Positions 1-15,500 of a stretch of DNA of 64,000 bases are shown in pieces. The stretch covers positions 9,292,230-9,356,229 of the forward strand of contig CM019230.1 in the NCBI GenBank assembly GCA_009741485.1. The letters run 5' to 3'. The notes under the pieces were generated by a model. It searched no databases. It saw nothing but the letters and a program-made list of their open reading frames with translations, and was not told the DNA's origin. Origin of the DNA: Malurus cyaneus samueli. Taxonomy: Eukaryota > Chordata > Aves > Passeriformes > Maluridae. The number at the start of each line of letters is the position of its first letter. Within the stretch, counting starts at the first letter, position 1. The position numbers and the translations under genes were made by a program.

Positions 1-486
1 ATGGAATTCTAGTAATGTTTTCTTTTGCAGGCAGACATACAGAAAAACATCAGCTGAACTGTAGGACAGTTCACCAATGGTAACAACCCATACATTCCCT
101 ATGGTTTACAGTTTCTTAATTATTAAAAGCAGATAAACCAAAGCTGTAGCCAATCCTTTGTGGCTTTTCACATGACTTAGAAAGGCTACATTAAAAAAGC
201 ATTCTCTGTTAGCTTACAGACATTAGCCAAACCTATATAGTTATTTGCAAAAGAGTATCACTGTTATAATGAGATTTGGTTTTCTGAACAGAGAAAATAA
301 AAGGAAGAAAAGAAGCTCAGTCAAAGCTCCTATTCAGTGCAAGGATTAAAATAAAGGAAAAGAATACACTGGTTATTGCTTTGCTTCCATCAGCCCCACT
401 GTGAAATTTTCATATCCTTTTAAAGATGTATCCGGAACTCTGTAAAAGAAAAACCCACAAGTACACACACAGAAAAAAGTACTCAC

Positions 487-552
487 ACTGTTTGGGTGTT
501 GAATGGCAACTTCGTGCTGCAGCCTAACCCGCTGTGGCATCATCACATCATC
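487..552 (-). CDS. B3GNTL1: B3GNTL1 coding exon 5 (last one in the window)
   Basis: 66 nt, 22 codons, phase 0. Acceptor TTATTCCAG|GAT and donor AGT|GTGAGT. It encodes [20 protein letters not shown] followed by NS. The first two Asp complete the DSDD motif started in exon 4. No candidate for the next exon is seen between 1 and 486. Confidence 0.95.
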
Positions 553-3500
553 CTGGAATAAATAGCACACTGTTACTGAACATAAAAAGGGTCACAGTAC
601 ACTACTGACACACATTAGAATATGTTGCTAAATTAACATCATTTTATTGGCTTGAGGTCAGAAATGCAAATGGAATAGATATTAAGAGACTTCACACTTT
701 TTGTGTATTAAGGTCAATACTGTTGAGCTGGAAGTGATAAAAACTACTGTGACAATGGTGCTGTGATCTCAACACACATCCACAGGCACCCACACATTAA
801 ACATTTCTCAAGAAACTCACCAACTTTTTCACAATTCCCAGAGCAGCACTGGCAGTGTGAGGAAGAGGAACTAACCTCAATTAAAACCATGATATCAGAC
901 ATATAGCCATATGAGGAAACATTCTCTGTAGTCTGGCTGTATCTTGTTTCACTGAAAATGAAAAGCCTTTGGTCTTTGGATCTAAAAATATGTCCTATTT
1001 CATGAGCACAAAAACTAGTACTTGTGAAATGATAAATTCTAAGAGAAAGGAAAAAAACAGAAGTACCCAAAATCATAATATGCATTAGCATTGACATTGG
1101 CTTTAAAACACACCACCTAGATTTAAATTGTTAATACTTCTCCCCTTCTAGCATAAAAAGTGTTTTATTTACATACGAAAAGATAGGTTGTTTTGCGAAG
1201 AGTTAGTAAGTCTGTTATCCTGCCTTGAACAGTTAGGAGAGATTCCATTCAAAATTTTATTATTTCCTGTTCAAAATTATATCCTTTCTAGACTGTGATT
1301 TTACAGTCTATAAAAACCATTGAACAATTTTTTTCCCCCTAAATTTAGGCCCCTGAGGTTTCTACCTATATTCTTTTCCATGCTAGTGCCACATTTCCTC
1401 CTTTCAAGGGCTGGAGCCCCTCTGCTATGGAGCCAGGCTGGGAGAGCTGGGGGTGTCTTTCTTAGATACTGGTTAAAGCTATCACAGCCTATTTCTTCTC
1501 AGAGTATTTCCAAATAAACGTATCAGGCGAATATAGTTCAAAGGAACCCTGAATTCCTGTTCTACAGACATTTTCTTAACAGTTCCTCACAGTGAAATAA
1601 TTCTAAGATTCCTATTAGAGTGCAAAACCTCAATATTGAATTCCGAACAACTTTCACATTAAAACTTCCCACCAAGTCAACAGCAACAAAAAATGTATTA
1701 ATGCTTAAATATCTAGAGCTTGAAGGGTTGAATGACCTTGCTATAAAGGGGTCACTATAGTTTTATCAAAACAACACATGATAAAAATGTTTTAGAAGTA
1801 GATCCAACTATTTAATACAATTCAAGGTTAAAGATAAAACAAAATAATAATAAAACTGACCCTTATCACACGTAAGTTTATAAAAGACAGGAGGACCACA
1901 TTGCCAAAAGCATTTTTCTGTACTTTGCATTTAGAGTATATTATAAGCATGAAAGCTGTTACTGATTTTCAAAGCCAGTAGATTGAGAAAAACCTTTCTA
2001 ATTTCTCAACCTCTTTACATGATTTTCTTCAAACCTACAATAATATTATTTATCATTTAATCCACTTTAGCAATAAAGCACGAAAATTCCAGCACTGAAT
2101 CAAGCAATTATTACAATAGGACCTAGACCCTACTTCCCAGAGGAATAACCATAATCCTATTTCTTTATGGCAAATACAGAGCTGATTTCTGTAAATTAAA
2201 AACTAGTTTTCATACAAGCAATAGGGGATATATTTGAACTGAACTTTGTTCACTCATTTACAAGTTGCTAAGGATCCTTACATTTCTTCTTGTTAAATTA
2301 AAAAAAAAAAAAAAGAAATCCACCAAAAAGCCAGGAATTTCAATGCTTAAAACAATGTTACTCTCATCTTTTACAAGACATAACATATACTCTTGTGCTA
2401 AAGATCCCACTGTTCATGATCCTGCACAACAGAGAGAACTCTTCCATTCACAAATACGAAAAATTCTATACTTGATTAAAAAAGGTTAAACCAGTATGGA
2501 AGGTATTCAAACCAAATTAAAATATCCTATGCACCAGAGAGGTCAATGTCATGTTTTCATAACCACCCAATTTGACAGGAATAGCCTCAATCCCCTAAGA
2601 AAACACTCTGTCATTTTGATGCTATTGGCAAAACTCACACATCTACAGATCTGGGTCTTAGGCTATCAGAGAGCATCAGTATTCTGTAAACTCCAGCTAA
2701 AGAGGGGGCACTATAACCACAAAAACTTCTAAATGCCTCTTTTTATTAATGCAGCTTTCTTCTCTAATGCTGGAAAACTCTGTGAACTCTTACCCTGAAT
2801 GACCTTTATTTTAATAATTCTGTCTCATTTTTTATTAATAGCTTTACACACATACTGCACTGATTGTATCATTCTGTGATACCTTCTGGGCTCATGAAAG
2901 GAGAAAGAAAGAAGAAGGAAAAAAAGAAGATAATAGTTTAATACATAATCCCAAATACAATAATAAAGCAGTTAGATGATGAGGAAGAACAGCACAAAAT
3001 ATAAATCACATCCCAGACAAAACTGAGACACAACTGCTATTCAGCTTCTTGGATTCAAGTTGGGCAACTGTACAAGAAAGGTAGCTGCAAAATCCGACTT
3101 GAACAGATTCTTCACTATTGATGACTGGAAAGGTAACCATGAAGTGGCAAACAAAATGTATTTACAGTGATATCATTTTAGAGAACCTGGATGGCTTTAA
3201 TACCAGTGTTCAAAAACCAAAATAAATTCTAAGGAATAAAATCAAAATGATCGCACCACAAATTAAGTGAACCTTAAAAAAATTTTCAGCTTTAGAGACC
3301 ACTGATAGGTGCGAAAGGCCCAACCATGTACCAGTAAGAATTTATGGAATTTTATCTACTATAATATGAGAAAACTAAGGTTATAAAATATTTTACCCAA
3401 CTGTACATTATGCAATCAAAATTTTTCATCAAAGCTGTTGCACCTATGATATTGAATTCAGCAAATGTGTTGCTAGGCTTCAGTTTCTACAGGCAGAGTT

Positions 3501-6500
3501 AAGTCACCTTTTTTCTGGTTTAAAACTGAGAGCAAAACCTTAGTAATCAGACAAACAATTCACAAATTATTTTTCACTCATTTCAGACAGAAAATGAAAA
3601 ACGGCCTATACCAAAAAGGGAAGTATATTTAGTTTGTTTCTGTCTCCTAGGTGAGAGTAGGGAAGATAACCATAGTGGTAGCGACTTACATTAAAAAGTA
3701 ATTTTAACAAAACAGAAGTTGAACAGAAGTTTCCAGTGAAATCAGATTTTCTCTGTTCACATGAAAGTTTCTAATGGTTGTCCTCTAGTAGATACACAGC
3801 AGACAGTATAAAGAGAAATTTCCCCCATGAAAAGAATGGACTACAGAACAAATTTAAAATAAATGCTAAATAAACACATGCCTTCCCTAACCATGTACTT
3901 GGAATAAAATAGCTACATAAAGGAGAACCTCTAAATAAATCTATGTTCATGTGACCCCACTCACCAACCTTAGCAGAAAAATTTAGGAAAGTCTCAGGTA
4001 ATACCTGGGTTTACTGTCATCTAGCTATGCACATACATATATACAATGCAAACAAGGCCAAACAGGTAAACAGCAGAAAATAAAGCGACATAAGTAGAAA
4101 TCTACTTTAGGCACTCAAAGTAATCAGAATTTATAGGAATTTTGTTGATTACAAACACAGTTCCTCTTCTGCAGTGTCCACTCTGAGCAGCAGCACTGGG
4201 GAATGAAGAGGACTTTATTCCCAAGGGAAGGCAGCAGGATTTCCCAAACAGCCCAGGGATGTTTGTGATCCCCAGCAGCTCCCAGCTCTGCCTGTGTCCC
4301 ATCACACACATCCCCCTGCAAGGACCTGTCTTGCTCCTGCAGCTCCACAGCAGCAGACACTGTCAGATTGGAACAGCCTCAGCTGCAATGTTCTCCCTAC
4401 CACAAGCACCAGGCTCTATCAAAACACACAATTTATATTGAGCTAATTGTTTTGTTCAACTTCATTCATATGTTTAGTTGAAGAAAAGGAAACCTGACTC
4501 ATTACACTGTGCTTAAGAATACCATACAAATATGTTGTTTCAGGATGCACTTTTTAAATTAATTTGGGTAAATTCAAATGACAAGCATTCAGTGGCCTCT
4601 TCAGTCAGGCTGTGTGGACCACCCTGGGCTCCACAGTGGAAACTTCAACATTTTCCCTTAAAAATGGGTGTTTCTGTACTTCAGAAAGTAGAACAAAATA
4701 CACAACTCAATGCACAATACACATCTACTTTTTGCAAACAAGGACAAGTTCACAGCAAAAAAACCCACTAATTATAGCTCAGTATTGAGGTGCTTTCTTG
4801 CGCTCATATTGCAGACTCAGCATCTTGTGCTTTTTCAAAGTCCTTCATATGCGGCTGCTCAAAAAAAAAAAAAATTGAGAGCTGATACACTCCACCCCCA
4901 TAACAACAGCACCTTCTTTTCATTGCAATTACACACAAAATACAACCAGTAGCAACACCAGAAGGAATGTTTCACTCACTTGAGCAACAATATGGCATCT
5001 CTAAAATGTTTCAATTCATCAAATTATCCATTCATTTATCCTGCACCTGCTCAGACTAGAGGGAAAATCTTTCTTTTCTATTGTTCTGTTCAGCTCCTTG
5101 AACCAGGGAAGTGAAATGCCTGGGACCTCCAAAACCTGGCCTGTCAACAGCTCTACCAAAGGAAATACCCTGATCCCAGGCAATTCTCCAGGGGCAGAGT
5201 TTTGAAGCAGCCCTGTACTATCAAACTCTTTAGAACCAGCAGGCCCTTAAATGGCTCCTGCAAATCACCTGAGACGAGTGATCTGTCAGTACTTGCTAGA
5301 TCATAGAAAAAAAAATACTACTTTTCTGTTTCTACTCCCAAATTAAACTGAGAAAGAAGGGGACAACAAAGAAAATAGTTCAAATTTAAGAAGCTGACTG
5401 CATTGAGCAGCTTTCTTTTTTTTGAGCATAGCAACAAACAGGTTTAGATGGAAAATCTATGTGGTGTTCTTATGAGCCTCATAATCTTTTTATGGAATCT
5501 TTTAATTAAGCATCACTATTAGCTGGTCAGGGAACTTTTGTTGTAGAAGCAGCCCCCACCTTGATGCATTTGTTCAACAAATGCAGACACATGCTTTTCC
5601 AATACCTGTGGTCACTGGAGATCACCTTTGATCTTTCTCACAATTAGATCACTGAGAAAGAAGGATGTGTTTGCAGTCAAGCATAGCAGGTAACTCACAA
5701 GGTACTCAGTAGCAAAGCCAGTAAACTCAGACAGGAGTAAAAGTTTCACCAGCAGTTCCAAATGCCCTCTTTAACTACTAAAAAGATGAAGACACATGTA
5801 GGGAGAGGTTATGGCAATCAAATTCTGCAGGGTTACTTCTTCATTTATGAAAAAGAAGAACATCATTTCATACCAGACAGAGGCATTTAATTGGTTTTTA
5901 ATACAGGCACGTCTTTACAAAACAGTAATAGGAATGATGCCTTCAAGCACTCGTATTTTGATTTTTTGGGGCTCATTATTAATTCAGAAACATGGACAAC
6001 TCTTCTGGACAGAAGGGGCTTCTAGTAAGGGAGTGCATCACTACAGCCACATACCTGCTATTTGAGTAACAGCTTATTTCAGTTTTTAAATCAGAGGATG
6101 AAGTTCCCAAGGAACATTATGTTTAACAATAACACAAAGGAAATACATGAAGTCTGATCACATCTTCATTTCCTAAAAAATACAGACATTAATTTGAAAG
6201 TAAGGAAGAATATTTCAGAAGTTTCTTGGTGCCTGTAATGTATAATGGCAACTAAGAGGAAATCCATGTTTCCAAGCCCAGGAAGTTACAGAGACTGTAA
6301 AAACAAGATGTGTGCCTGACACATTACCACATCTGGCTAGTGAGGGTGCAACCACCTCCCTCCAAGGCCTTTAGCAACACCCTCTCAATGAGGTGGGTTT
6401 GAACCTCAAGGAACACACACAATTTCACAGCAATTAAGAATTACCATTCCCAATGTAAAACACACAAACAAATTTTCACAAACAGAAAGGCACATGTCAG

Positions 6501-9500
6501 TAGCTGCCAATTTGAACACAAGAATGACAAATCCAGTGGCTCACCCTCACTTTTGGTGAATTAAACTTATCTGTATATCCATGTCATTTTTGACTATTAG
6601 CAAGCAGTGACAAAGTGGCAACATGGCTTAGAGTCACATCTTTTAACTGCCTGAGAATCTCTGAAATTATGACACATTGCCAACAAAGCCTTTCAACAGA
6701 TTGCAACAAGCATGTCAAGGACTCGGGTGAATATGACTGGGTTTGAAATACTGCACATCAAAAAAGGACACGTTTATATATTTCTTCTTTAATAGCCAGG
6801 AACTCTCCAAAACACTGATTAAACCTGAAATAATTGGAAACTACACAGATAACTAGAACGAAATGAAAGCATGATTCTTTTTAAAGAAATACGGTTTCAG
6901 ACAAGTAGAGACATGTTTAAGTGCATGTCAATGAAAACAGCAGTTCAAAGTAGATTTCTAGTGTAAGAGTTCTGCTGTGCTGCAATTGGTTAAATGCTTC
7001 TAACAAAGATGGCACCACCCCAGAGAACTGACAAACGACAGCTACAGTACAATGAAACCGGTAGATGAAAGTCATAACTGCAGACAATTTGAAGAAGAAA
7101 AGCTAAAAGTGAAATATATTTGCAAAATTAGCTCTCATTCTCTCATACCATATATGTTGTATATGAAAAAATTGTTAAATATCTTCAATTTTTCTACTTG
7201 TTTTCCCAGGGGTGAAAAAAATGCCTCAGTAGCTTGAAGGTGAAATCTGCAACAACAATCCCAGTAAAAAAACCTCCACAATAGCTGTTAGTCAAACAGC
7301 TGCCACTTCATACTGGAAAAGGCTGATCAAATTCTGACAGTTCTGAGATCAGTAACCCTTTTTTTCCACATTTCTTCCCCATTTGTTGTCCTCACAAATC
7401 CGTGTTAAGAGACATAACACAAGCAGCTTGACTCCAGCTGGAATGGCAAGCAAAAACACTCTTGCTGGAGCCAGTACTTCCAAAAATGCTCACAAATATT
7501 CACTCATTCATTTCACTCAGAGAAGACAAAAGAATGCACAAAAAGCCATGATCTATTTCTCCACCTATTTGCAATGTGCACAAACTACAACCCCATTTCT
7601 CTACACATCCACCTGTGGCAAACCTGAAATTGTGGCTGTATTTCTGAAGGTCAGTTCCTTGGCATTACTGCAGCACATTCCAAAAGGCTGATATCAACAT
7701 TCCTTCCTAGAGAGTAGGATACTGGATTGGTGACTGAAATGAAGAAGGTAGGTGGTGTATGGAACCAGAGTTGTTAAACAGCTGGCAACATCTGTGTTCC
7801 AGCTATTATCACACAATGTTTACTAACTATGGCCAAGACATTGAGCAATTTTTAGCAGTTTCCACATTGAATTTTTCCTCCAATCCATTTTCAACAAAAA
7901 ATGGAAGTCACAAGGAGAGAAGCAGAAAATATATTTAAATAATGCCAGTCATTTAATATTTCTTTTGGAGCAAGATTAGTAGTCCAGAATGCCTTTGTTT
8001 TGACGAAGGAATAGAAATGCATAGAACAGAAAATCTTGGTAACTTCTCCTAAGTTTATCCATACTGTAAATCATAAAATCTTCAACTCACTTCTAGTAAT
8101 TCTTGATAATATTAAACTATGCTAATGATAATGCAAATCTACAGAATCATTATCTGTTATATTCCTTAATAATTGTAATTTGTTTCCTTGATGTTTTGGT
8201 TTCGTGCATCATTTAGTCAGCCAACAGAAACAACACAGCAGCATGATGATGTATAATATATGGTAAATAACAAATTGAGAATTCTGAAGAATCACGATAA
8301 AAATATGAAGTAATTTAATTTAGATAATTTAATTTAGATAGTAAACTAGCAAACAACTATACAACAAACAACTATATCTGTCTGGATTGAAAAGAAAGAC
8401 TAACCAATAATTTACTTCAGTACACTATGTTATACATATTTGAGACAGAAGGTACAAAGCTCCATGGGACAACAGCAGATTCATTTCTCCCTCATGCTGC
8501 ACATGGACTCAGCTAACTTCAGTCAACTCATGTACATACATTCCTCACACCACAGGCTGCCTAGAATGCCCTATACCAATGTGGTATCTGCCCAAGCCTG
8601 GAATACCTGAACTTTGCAAATCATAAGAAAGTTTTTTGGTTATTTTCATTTTAAATATGTAAACAGCCTCACTGACTAACAACATGGGAGAGTTAAATCA
8701 TTCATATAAAAAATGATCCTTAGTTTTGTACCTACTCAAGTAAAGCAAAAAGAACTTGATCCTGAATTCATCCATCTCAGGAAAACTGGCATCTTCCAGG
8801 CATAATTTATGAGGTCCCTACACTCTCTGATAACCTGGTCAGTCAGGTGCTCAAAATCTGAGCAGTGACTTTTGTGTTCATACTCAGTCAAAACACTTTG
8901 TTTATGAAACGGGCTCCAATGTTCAGTGCAGGATATGAAATACTTATTTTTTGATGCCTGTGAAATTGACCTTTCTAAACACCAGTAACTTGTACATGTG
9001 ATTATGGGTTCTGGGCATTTAATGGATGTTCAAAATTTTAGTTCTGTAATACCCATATGTAAAAGATACTGCATTTCAAAGTTTCATCCTCCATAAACTT
9101 ATATAAGATTTACATGAAAAACACTCTGTAAACAAACAAACAAAACCCCAAACCAGCAAACTGTTAAATGTGGATAAATTCAAATAAACTTATTTTACAA
9201 GGTACGCTGTGTTGCTGAGAAGACTAATTACTTAACAAAAGCAAAAATAAAGGCCAGGAAAGCTACCTGCAAAAGTTAATTTCTCACATGGTAAGACAAG
9301 ATATTTCTGCTGCACTTCCTTGAGTCAGAAGAAATATATCAACCCTTAACCATGTCTTTCAACAGTATACTGATTAAATCACAAAATTTTAACATGTGAA
9401 CAAAAAAAAAATTCTTCCATCTAATTGATAAAGCAAATGGAGTTTGCAAACTGAAAGATTTCCTTATTAAAACCTGAGAAAGGCTATAGAGTTCACATAC

Positions 9501-12500
9501 CTGTTCTCATAATACTTCTTAACAAGCACAGACAATCACAACATTAAGTCAAATTGTATCTGAAAACCTACCCTGTCAGCAGCCAGTTCATCCTGTACTA
9601 CCTTAACCCATAGCTCAGTTCCAATTCAGAGGAAAAAAATATCAATCTTCAGGTGAAATTACATGAGATCAGTGAGCCTTGAAGGTCCTGCTCTTCTTAC
9701 CTGCTCCCAGCACATGGCCCCACTCCTCAGCTCAGCTGGACACCTTTGTGATACCATTCCCTGAATATTCAGCTGCACAAAGTGAGATACTTATCTGTGG
9801 GTTAGTGAGATGAATGGCTTCACAGAAGATATCAACAAAGGACAGGGAAAAAAAAATTCAAGATGGAAGGTGAGACCTCTCCTATTTTGCATCAAAAAGC
9901 CAGTAAGATTAGCTCTTAGTTCCTCATCAATACAATTTTCTGAAGAATGTGGGAAAGAAAAATCCTGAAAACACCTGAATAGCAACCTTGCCCAGGCCTG
10001 TTCACAACAACTTGTGAAATCTGATATAATCAAAAATTGTGTAAGGCTTTCTACAGGTTGGAATACAACTTTACAACCACAAATAGCAACCAGCATATTT
10101 AATAACCAAACACCTTTAAGCAGCTTGTCTTTCAGCAAACCAACAACTCCATTAAAAACAATTACATTGACAAAACCAAATTAGACAAAAAGCATTAACT
10201 TACTGAATCCAGAAAGCAGAGGTAGGTTCCTGAGCTCTGAATTACTGCTTGATTTTTAGCAAATCCAACTGTTGAGAAAGCAAAGATAAAAATATGGGGT
10301 AGCTTTTATTGTTGTATCTTTTAAAATCTTAATAAAAGTGAGGAACATGAAAGAAAAGAGAAAAATCAGTATCATAGGAAGTATGCAATGTTTCCATATT
10401 TAAACAAGGTAATTTATGAATATTTAAGTAGGATGTCTATGTCAGTCACCTTCTCTGAGTGAGAACCAGAATTCTCCCATCCAGTAGAATAAGACTACTT
10501 TTGCTAGCCCTCCACAAAGACATCATATGTAATATGTAACTTGAAGAGGGCAGGTTTTATATCCAGAACCTCAGCTTGTAGAATCAGAATGGTTTGGGCT
10601 GGAAGGGACTTCTAAAGGTCATCTATTCCAACCCCTTGCAAGGAGTAAATGCCGAAAACCCTTGGCTGCATATACATTCATCTTTTAAGTCCTAACAAAT
10701 ACCAACAAAATATAAAAGAGGCAGAGAAAGAACCAGAAACCGCTGTTCTTCCCATCAGGGGACAAGGTTCTCAGAAGGACTCAAGGACAGTTCTACTTCT
10801 TGGTGCTTATTAAAGTTTGCAAATACAAACCTTCATGTGCCATTTACGTCATGGCACATGTGATGCAGAGGGAAGCCAAGCAGGCTTATTTATTAGATTC
10901 ACACACAGAGCACAAAGGTGGTTTATTTATACCATAACATGCTATGGCATTGATGGACGACCACACTGAAATGTCAATTCAGACAAGTGACAAACCTGGC
11001 ATCTAGCGTCTCTTGCTTTCTGGCCCCCTGACACTTGCTGAATCGGTTTACAAACCCATTCATTTCAGGAAGCTGAACCAGAAGTAAATTTTTTGTCAGC
11101 TTAATTTCTGAAGCAGATGACTGTTCTAGGAGGATCAAACAAATGGCAGAACCAAAAAAATAGAAAGGAGTAGGAATCCACAGTGGAGGGTAAGGATGGC
11201 AGCAACCAGCAACAAGGGTGAACTCAGTTTACCACTGAAATACATCCAAATGGTAGGACTGCTTACCTGGGATCATTTTTGCAGGTAGACAAGATGTACC
11301 TAAGAACATTCTGATAGCTGAATTCTTGCCCTGGGCAGCATTATAATAAAAGACCACACTATATCCAGTGTTAGTCTGAAAAATGCTATATGAATTCCAC
11401 TTGGTCACATATGTAACACTTAAGCTTTCTTTGAAGTACTTATTAGAACCAAGTCATGGAATCCAGCAAGATCACCTTGATTTGCAAAACAAATTATGTG
11501 GAGACATGCAATGTTGCAGGGTTTTTACTCTTTAGGGGGAATACTGGAAATGTTAAGCCAGAAAATCTCACCACAAAGTGGAGCAGAATAATTTAAAATA
11601 GTATTATCCATAAAGTTTCTGACTTTGCATTAGGAAAAAAAGCAGAGTTCTGTAATTCTCTTATCTTTTTATGTGATACAAGTTTAAGTTTGCTTAGGAA
11701 ACAAATTTAACTGGGCTCAAAGTTTCCCTTAGTTGTAATGCACATGCTCCCTGGCTATTTTGCTGAGCTGTCCAAGTACAGAAAAAGACTTATGACTGTA
11801 TTACTTACTGCCTCCAAGGAACATTATGTCAACTACCATCAGTACACCACTAATAAAGGCTCTTCTTTGTAACTGTGTTATTTTTTATGTATTTTTATCC
11901 TCACTTTAACTTCTCTTCATCATGGATCTTTCGGTTTTATTATTTGACAGTATATTTATTTACATTCTACCTTTTATAGACATATGAATATCTAATCTCA
12001 TATATACAGTCACTCTCAGTCTCCTTCCTATTGGCAGCAAAAAAGCAGTTGGCAAAGACAGGAGCTGCCACAACAGCAGAGCTGAATCCTGGCATGAGCA
12101 GTTTTAGTGGAAAACAACTGATGCAAGTCAACAGGTCTGGACATGCCAAACCAGCAAACCCCCAATTCTGTGGAGGTCCCTCGTAAAGTAAGAGATAAAA
12201 GAACAGCACAAAAACAAGGACAGAATTAAAACTGCCCAATGTCAAATACATCAGTACTATCAGAAGCCATACCAGAAGCTGTAACACAACCTGTACTTAC
12301 AGTTCAGCAGTCATTACCTTACCAAAATATTTTAAAAAAAATTCAGTAGATAATGAAGTACATGCAATCAAAAACATAGGAAAAGAGTGAAGGAGACTTA
12401 AAGGCAACTACAAGATGGCAATTATATTACTCTATAAACTTCTTGAAATATTTCAGATTTCATTTTCAAATAAGCCACTTTAAATAAAACCATAAAATAT

Positions 12501-15500
12501 CTAGTATTTGCTATGAGAAAGAGCTGGAAAATGTTTCTTACTGTGTTTAAGACAGAAACCATCCTGAAATTTTCCATATACCAGGTATTTTTTTAGTGGA
12601 GAGAGATCAAAGAAAATACACATATTTTTTAAATTATTATGAAGATAAATATAACTCCCCATAGAAGAAAGTAGGTATTAAAAATTCTTTCACCACAACA
12701 AATTCTATGTTTGGCATGAGTAAAAAAATTTCTTTAATATTACTCTACTGAACTAAATGAAATATTTGTGCCAGGTCTCTGAGTTTTGTAAGGCCTGCTT
12801 ACTTGGTGAAAAGAGCCTGTTACCATGGTTACAGCCGTAAAAACTTAAGCCTCAGTGAGATATTAACATTCCTCACTCTTGGAAAGAAAAAGGTTTCCTT
12901 TTTTTAGTCAAGTGACCCTTTCTTTTTTCCTACGTTCCCCCCCCTTCCTTTTACATGCTAGAAAAGAATCAGAAATAAATCCTAATCTTGTGTAAATAGT
13001 TGAAGATGTGAAGCCTTACTAGTACATTGTTTCTGTACCAAAGCATCTTCTTTTAAAGGCAAGACTCTTTACAGTTGTACCTAGTCCTTAACATAATAAA
13101 AGTAAATCACCAAAAGCAAACAAATACTATGGATTTCAAGTAACCTGCTCCTAAAATTTAACAACCATGAAGTAAAGATGTCCCTGTTTTAATGGTGACC
13201 TGAGAGTGACTTCCACATGAATAAGCCTGGGTTTGTTTTTTAGCATAACTATGCATTTCACACTATTATTTAAAGAGTGCACAGCTGCAATTCCCACCCC
13301 CAGTTTATTAAAGACCTGTTCAGTCTCCAGCTACTCCAACACTGACAAATGCATGTTAAAACAAAAAATAATCTGACATACCCCTGAAGTCACAATGGAG
13401 TTCACAACTGGAACTCAGTTTTAGGTTCAGTTTCCTGAAGAGCAAAGGTGAACTGACATCAGAATTCTAATATAAATATAACTATCCTGTCTGTGTGTTC
13501 CGGCAAACTAAAAATCAGTTTATACACAATTGATACAACACTCTATTAGGAACAAGACTTCAAACATAGCATATGTTTATAAAAATGGAAAACATGTTAC
13601 ACAACACAATGGTATTAAAAAAAATACTGTCTTAAGTGTCAGAATTAACAACATACAGGATTATTCTTTGATTTAAGAAATTGTAACTTACTTAGTTTCT
13701 TGATTATCAACTAGTAAAAGATGTCAGTTTTGAAAGGAGACTCATCACCCAGGAATATGAGTAACTCTTGGCATTGCTTAACTCCAGCTATATCAGCTAC
13801 TCAAAAGTGAAAAATTCCCTCTAAAAACCTTGTCTGCCTTTTGTCACTACCAGCTCAATAATTCTAGTATTACAAGCTGCACTACCAAAACAACACCAGT
13901 TTGTGCTTGAGGTATTAAAATACTAAAAATATTTATAGTAATGGTTATGCTGTGTTACTTCAGTATTGCTATGTCTGGTAACTATTTAAAAACAGATGTA
14001 AAGCCTACAGTCAGAAGAGTAAATAAAGCCAGGGCCTATACCAGGTTGCAGATGAATTCAGTGCACAAACTCCCAATTTATTTGCATGTTTCAACTGGGG
14101 ATGAAAATTAAACTTTCTGAAACAGAACTGGGCTTTTGCATAGGATCATTTTGAGGAAGACTGTAATAAACCTGAGTTTCTTTCCACTTCAAACAGGACA
14201 ATTAGTGAAAAAACAGAAACACTCCCAATGTTGTGTCACAGCGTTTCCAAACTTTTAAGTGAGATAACTTCAAAGACACAAATTTGGAGCCAGGGTTTTA
14301 ATAATTCCTATCTGTCTACTCATTACAACAAAGTCCAGAATGACAGAAACATTGATTACAAAGCCAGCACCTAAAATGTCAGCACACTGTTCTTCCTTTG
14401 TCCTGCTGTTCTTTCTCAGAACACAGACATGATCTTCCAACTTTACTGTCACTTAACAAAAGCTTCTTAACAAATCAACCAACTTTTATTTCTATTTTAC
14501 ATTATAGGAAGCTTTTGTGCTAAAATCACCTGAACAGAAACCAACCAAAACAAGCAAAAGAAAATCTGTTAGAGAGATTTGTCTGTAATCTCCTGCAGTG
14601 GGTAAACGTGATTCATATTAACATGTACATGAATAGGGGATAACATCATACACCTGTCTGTCACTCACTAAACATACTGATTTAGCCTTTTGAGTCAATA
14701 CTTAGGGACTTTCAGAGCTGTTAGCTCACATCGAAATTTAGAAAACCTCTGCTTTGATTTGATCATTGAAGCAATATCAAAAAGGTATTTATTTTCTATT
14801 GCAGGGTCTATTTTAACAGACTGAAAGATAGGCATTTATTTTAAAAATCTTTATGTAAGAAATTTTGAATTTATTTTTTTTCTTAGAACCCATCCCATGA
14901 AGATAAATCAGATATCAGAAAGCCACAGTAAAATTGTAAGCACTAACAACATTGTGTATAGTACAATTAAACAAAATTCTTTTGCAGAGTAGAGCACAAG
15001 TGCTAAGCCAAGTTCTTCTTTTCTTGAACATATAAACAAATTCTGCAGAGCTCAAACCAACAGGGCCAAATTCAAACTGGAATGAGTTTTTGAACAGAGC
15101 CCTAGAAAACAAATTGAGGTTTTTTCCATTGCAATGCAATGGCTACAAAGACACTTTTTAAACTAAAACACAGAAGGTGCCTGCAGTAAGAACCAAACTC
15201 TCACAAATCACTGTTAAGCTACATACCACCTCGAGGTTGAGAGGAATCATTGTTTCCAATGACTACCGAAACACCAACTTCTTCCAGCTTGATCTTCCAT
15301 TTTTCAATTATTTCAGCTGAACCATCCTAGAAAAAATAATGACATAGATACATATATTTTGATTCCTATGGTGAAGCAAACCAAAAATTCTTGTCAGAGA
15401 CAGTATTTACTTGGACACTGTTTTAAAAAAGGTCTGAAACATACCTTACTGGCATCATTAAAAATCGACAGCTCCATGGTTCCTTTAAAATCTTGTTCCC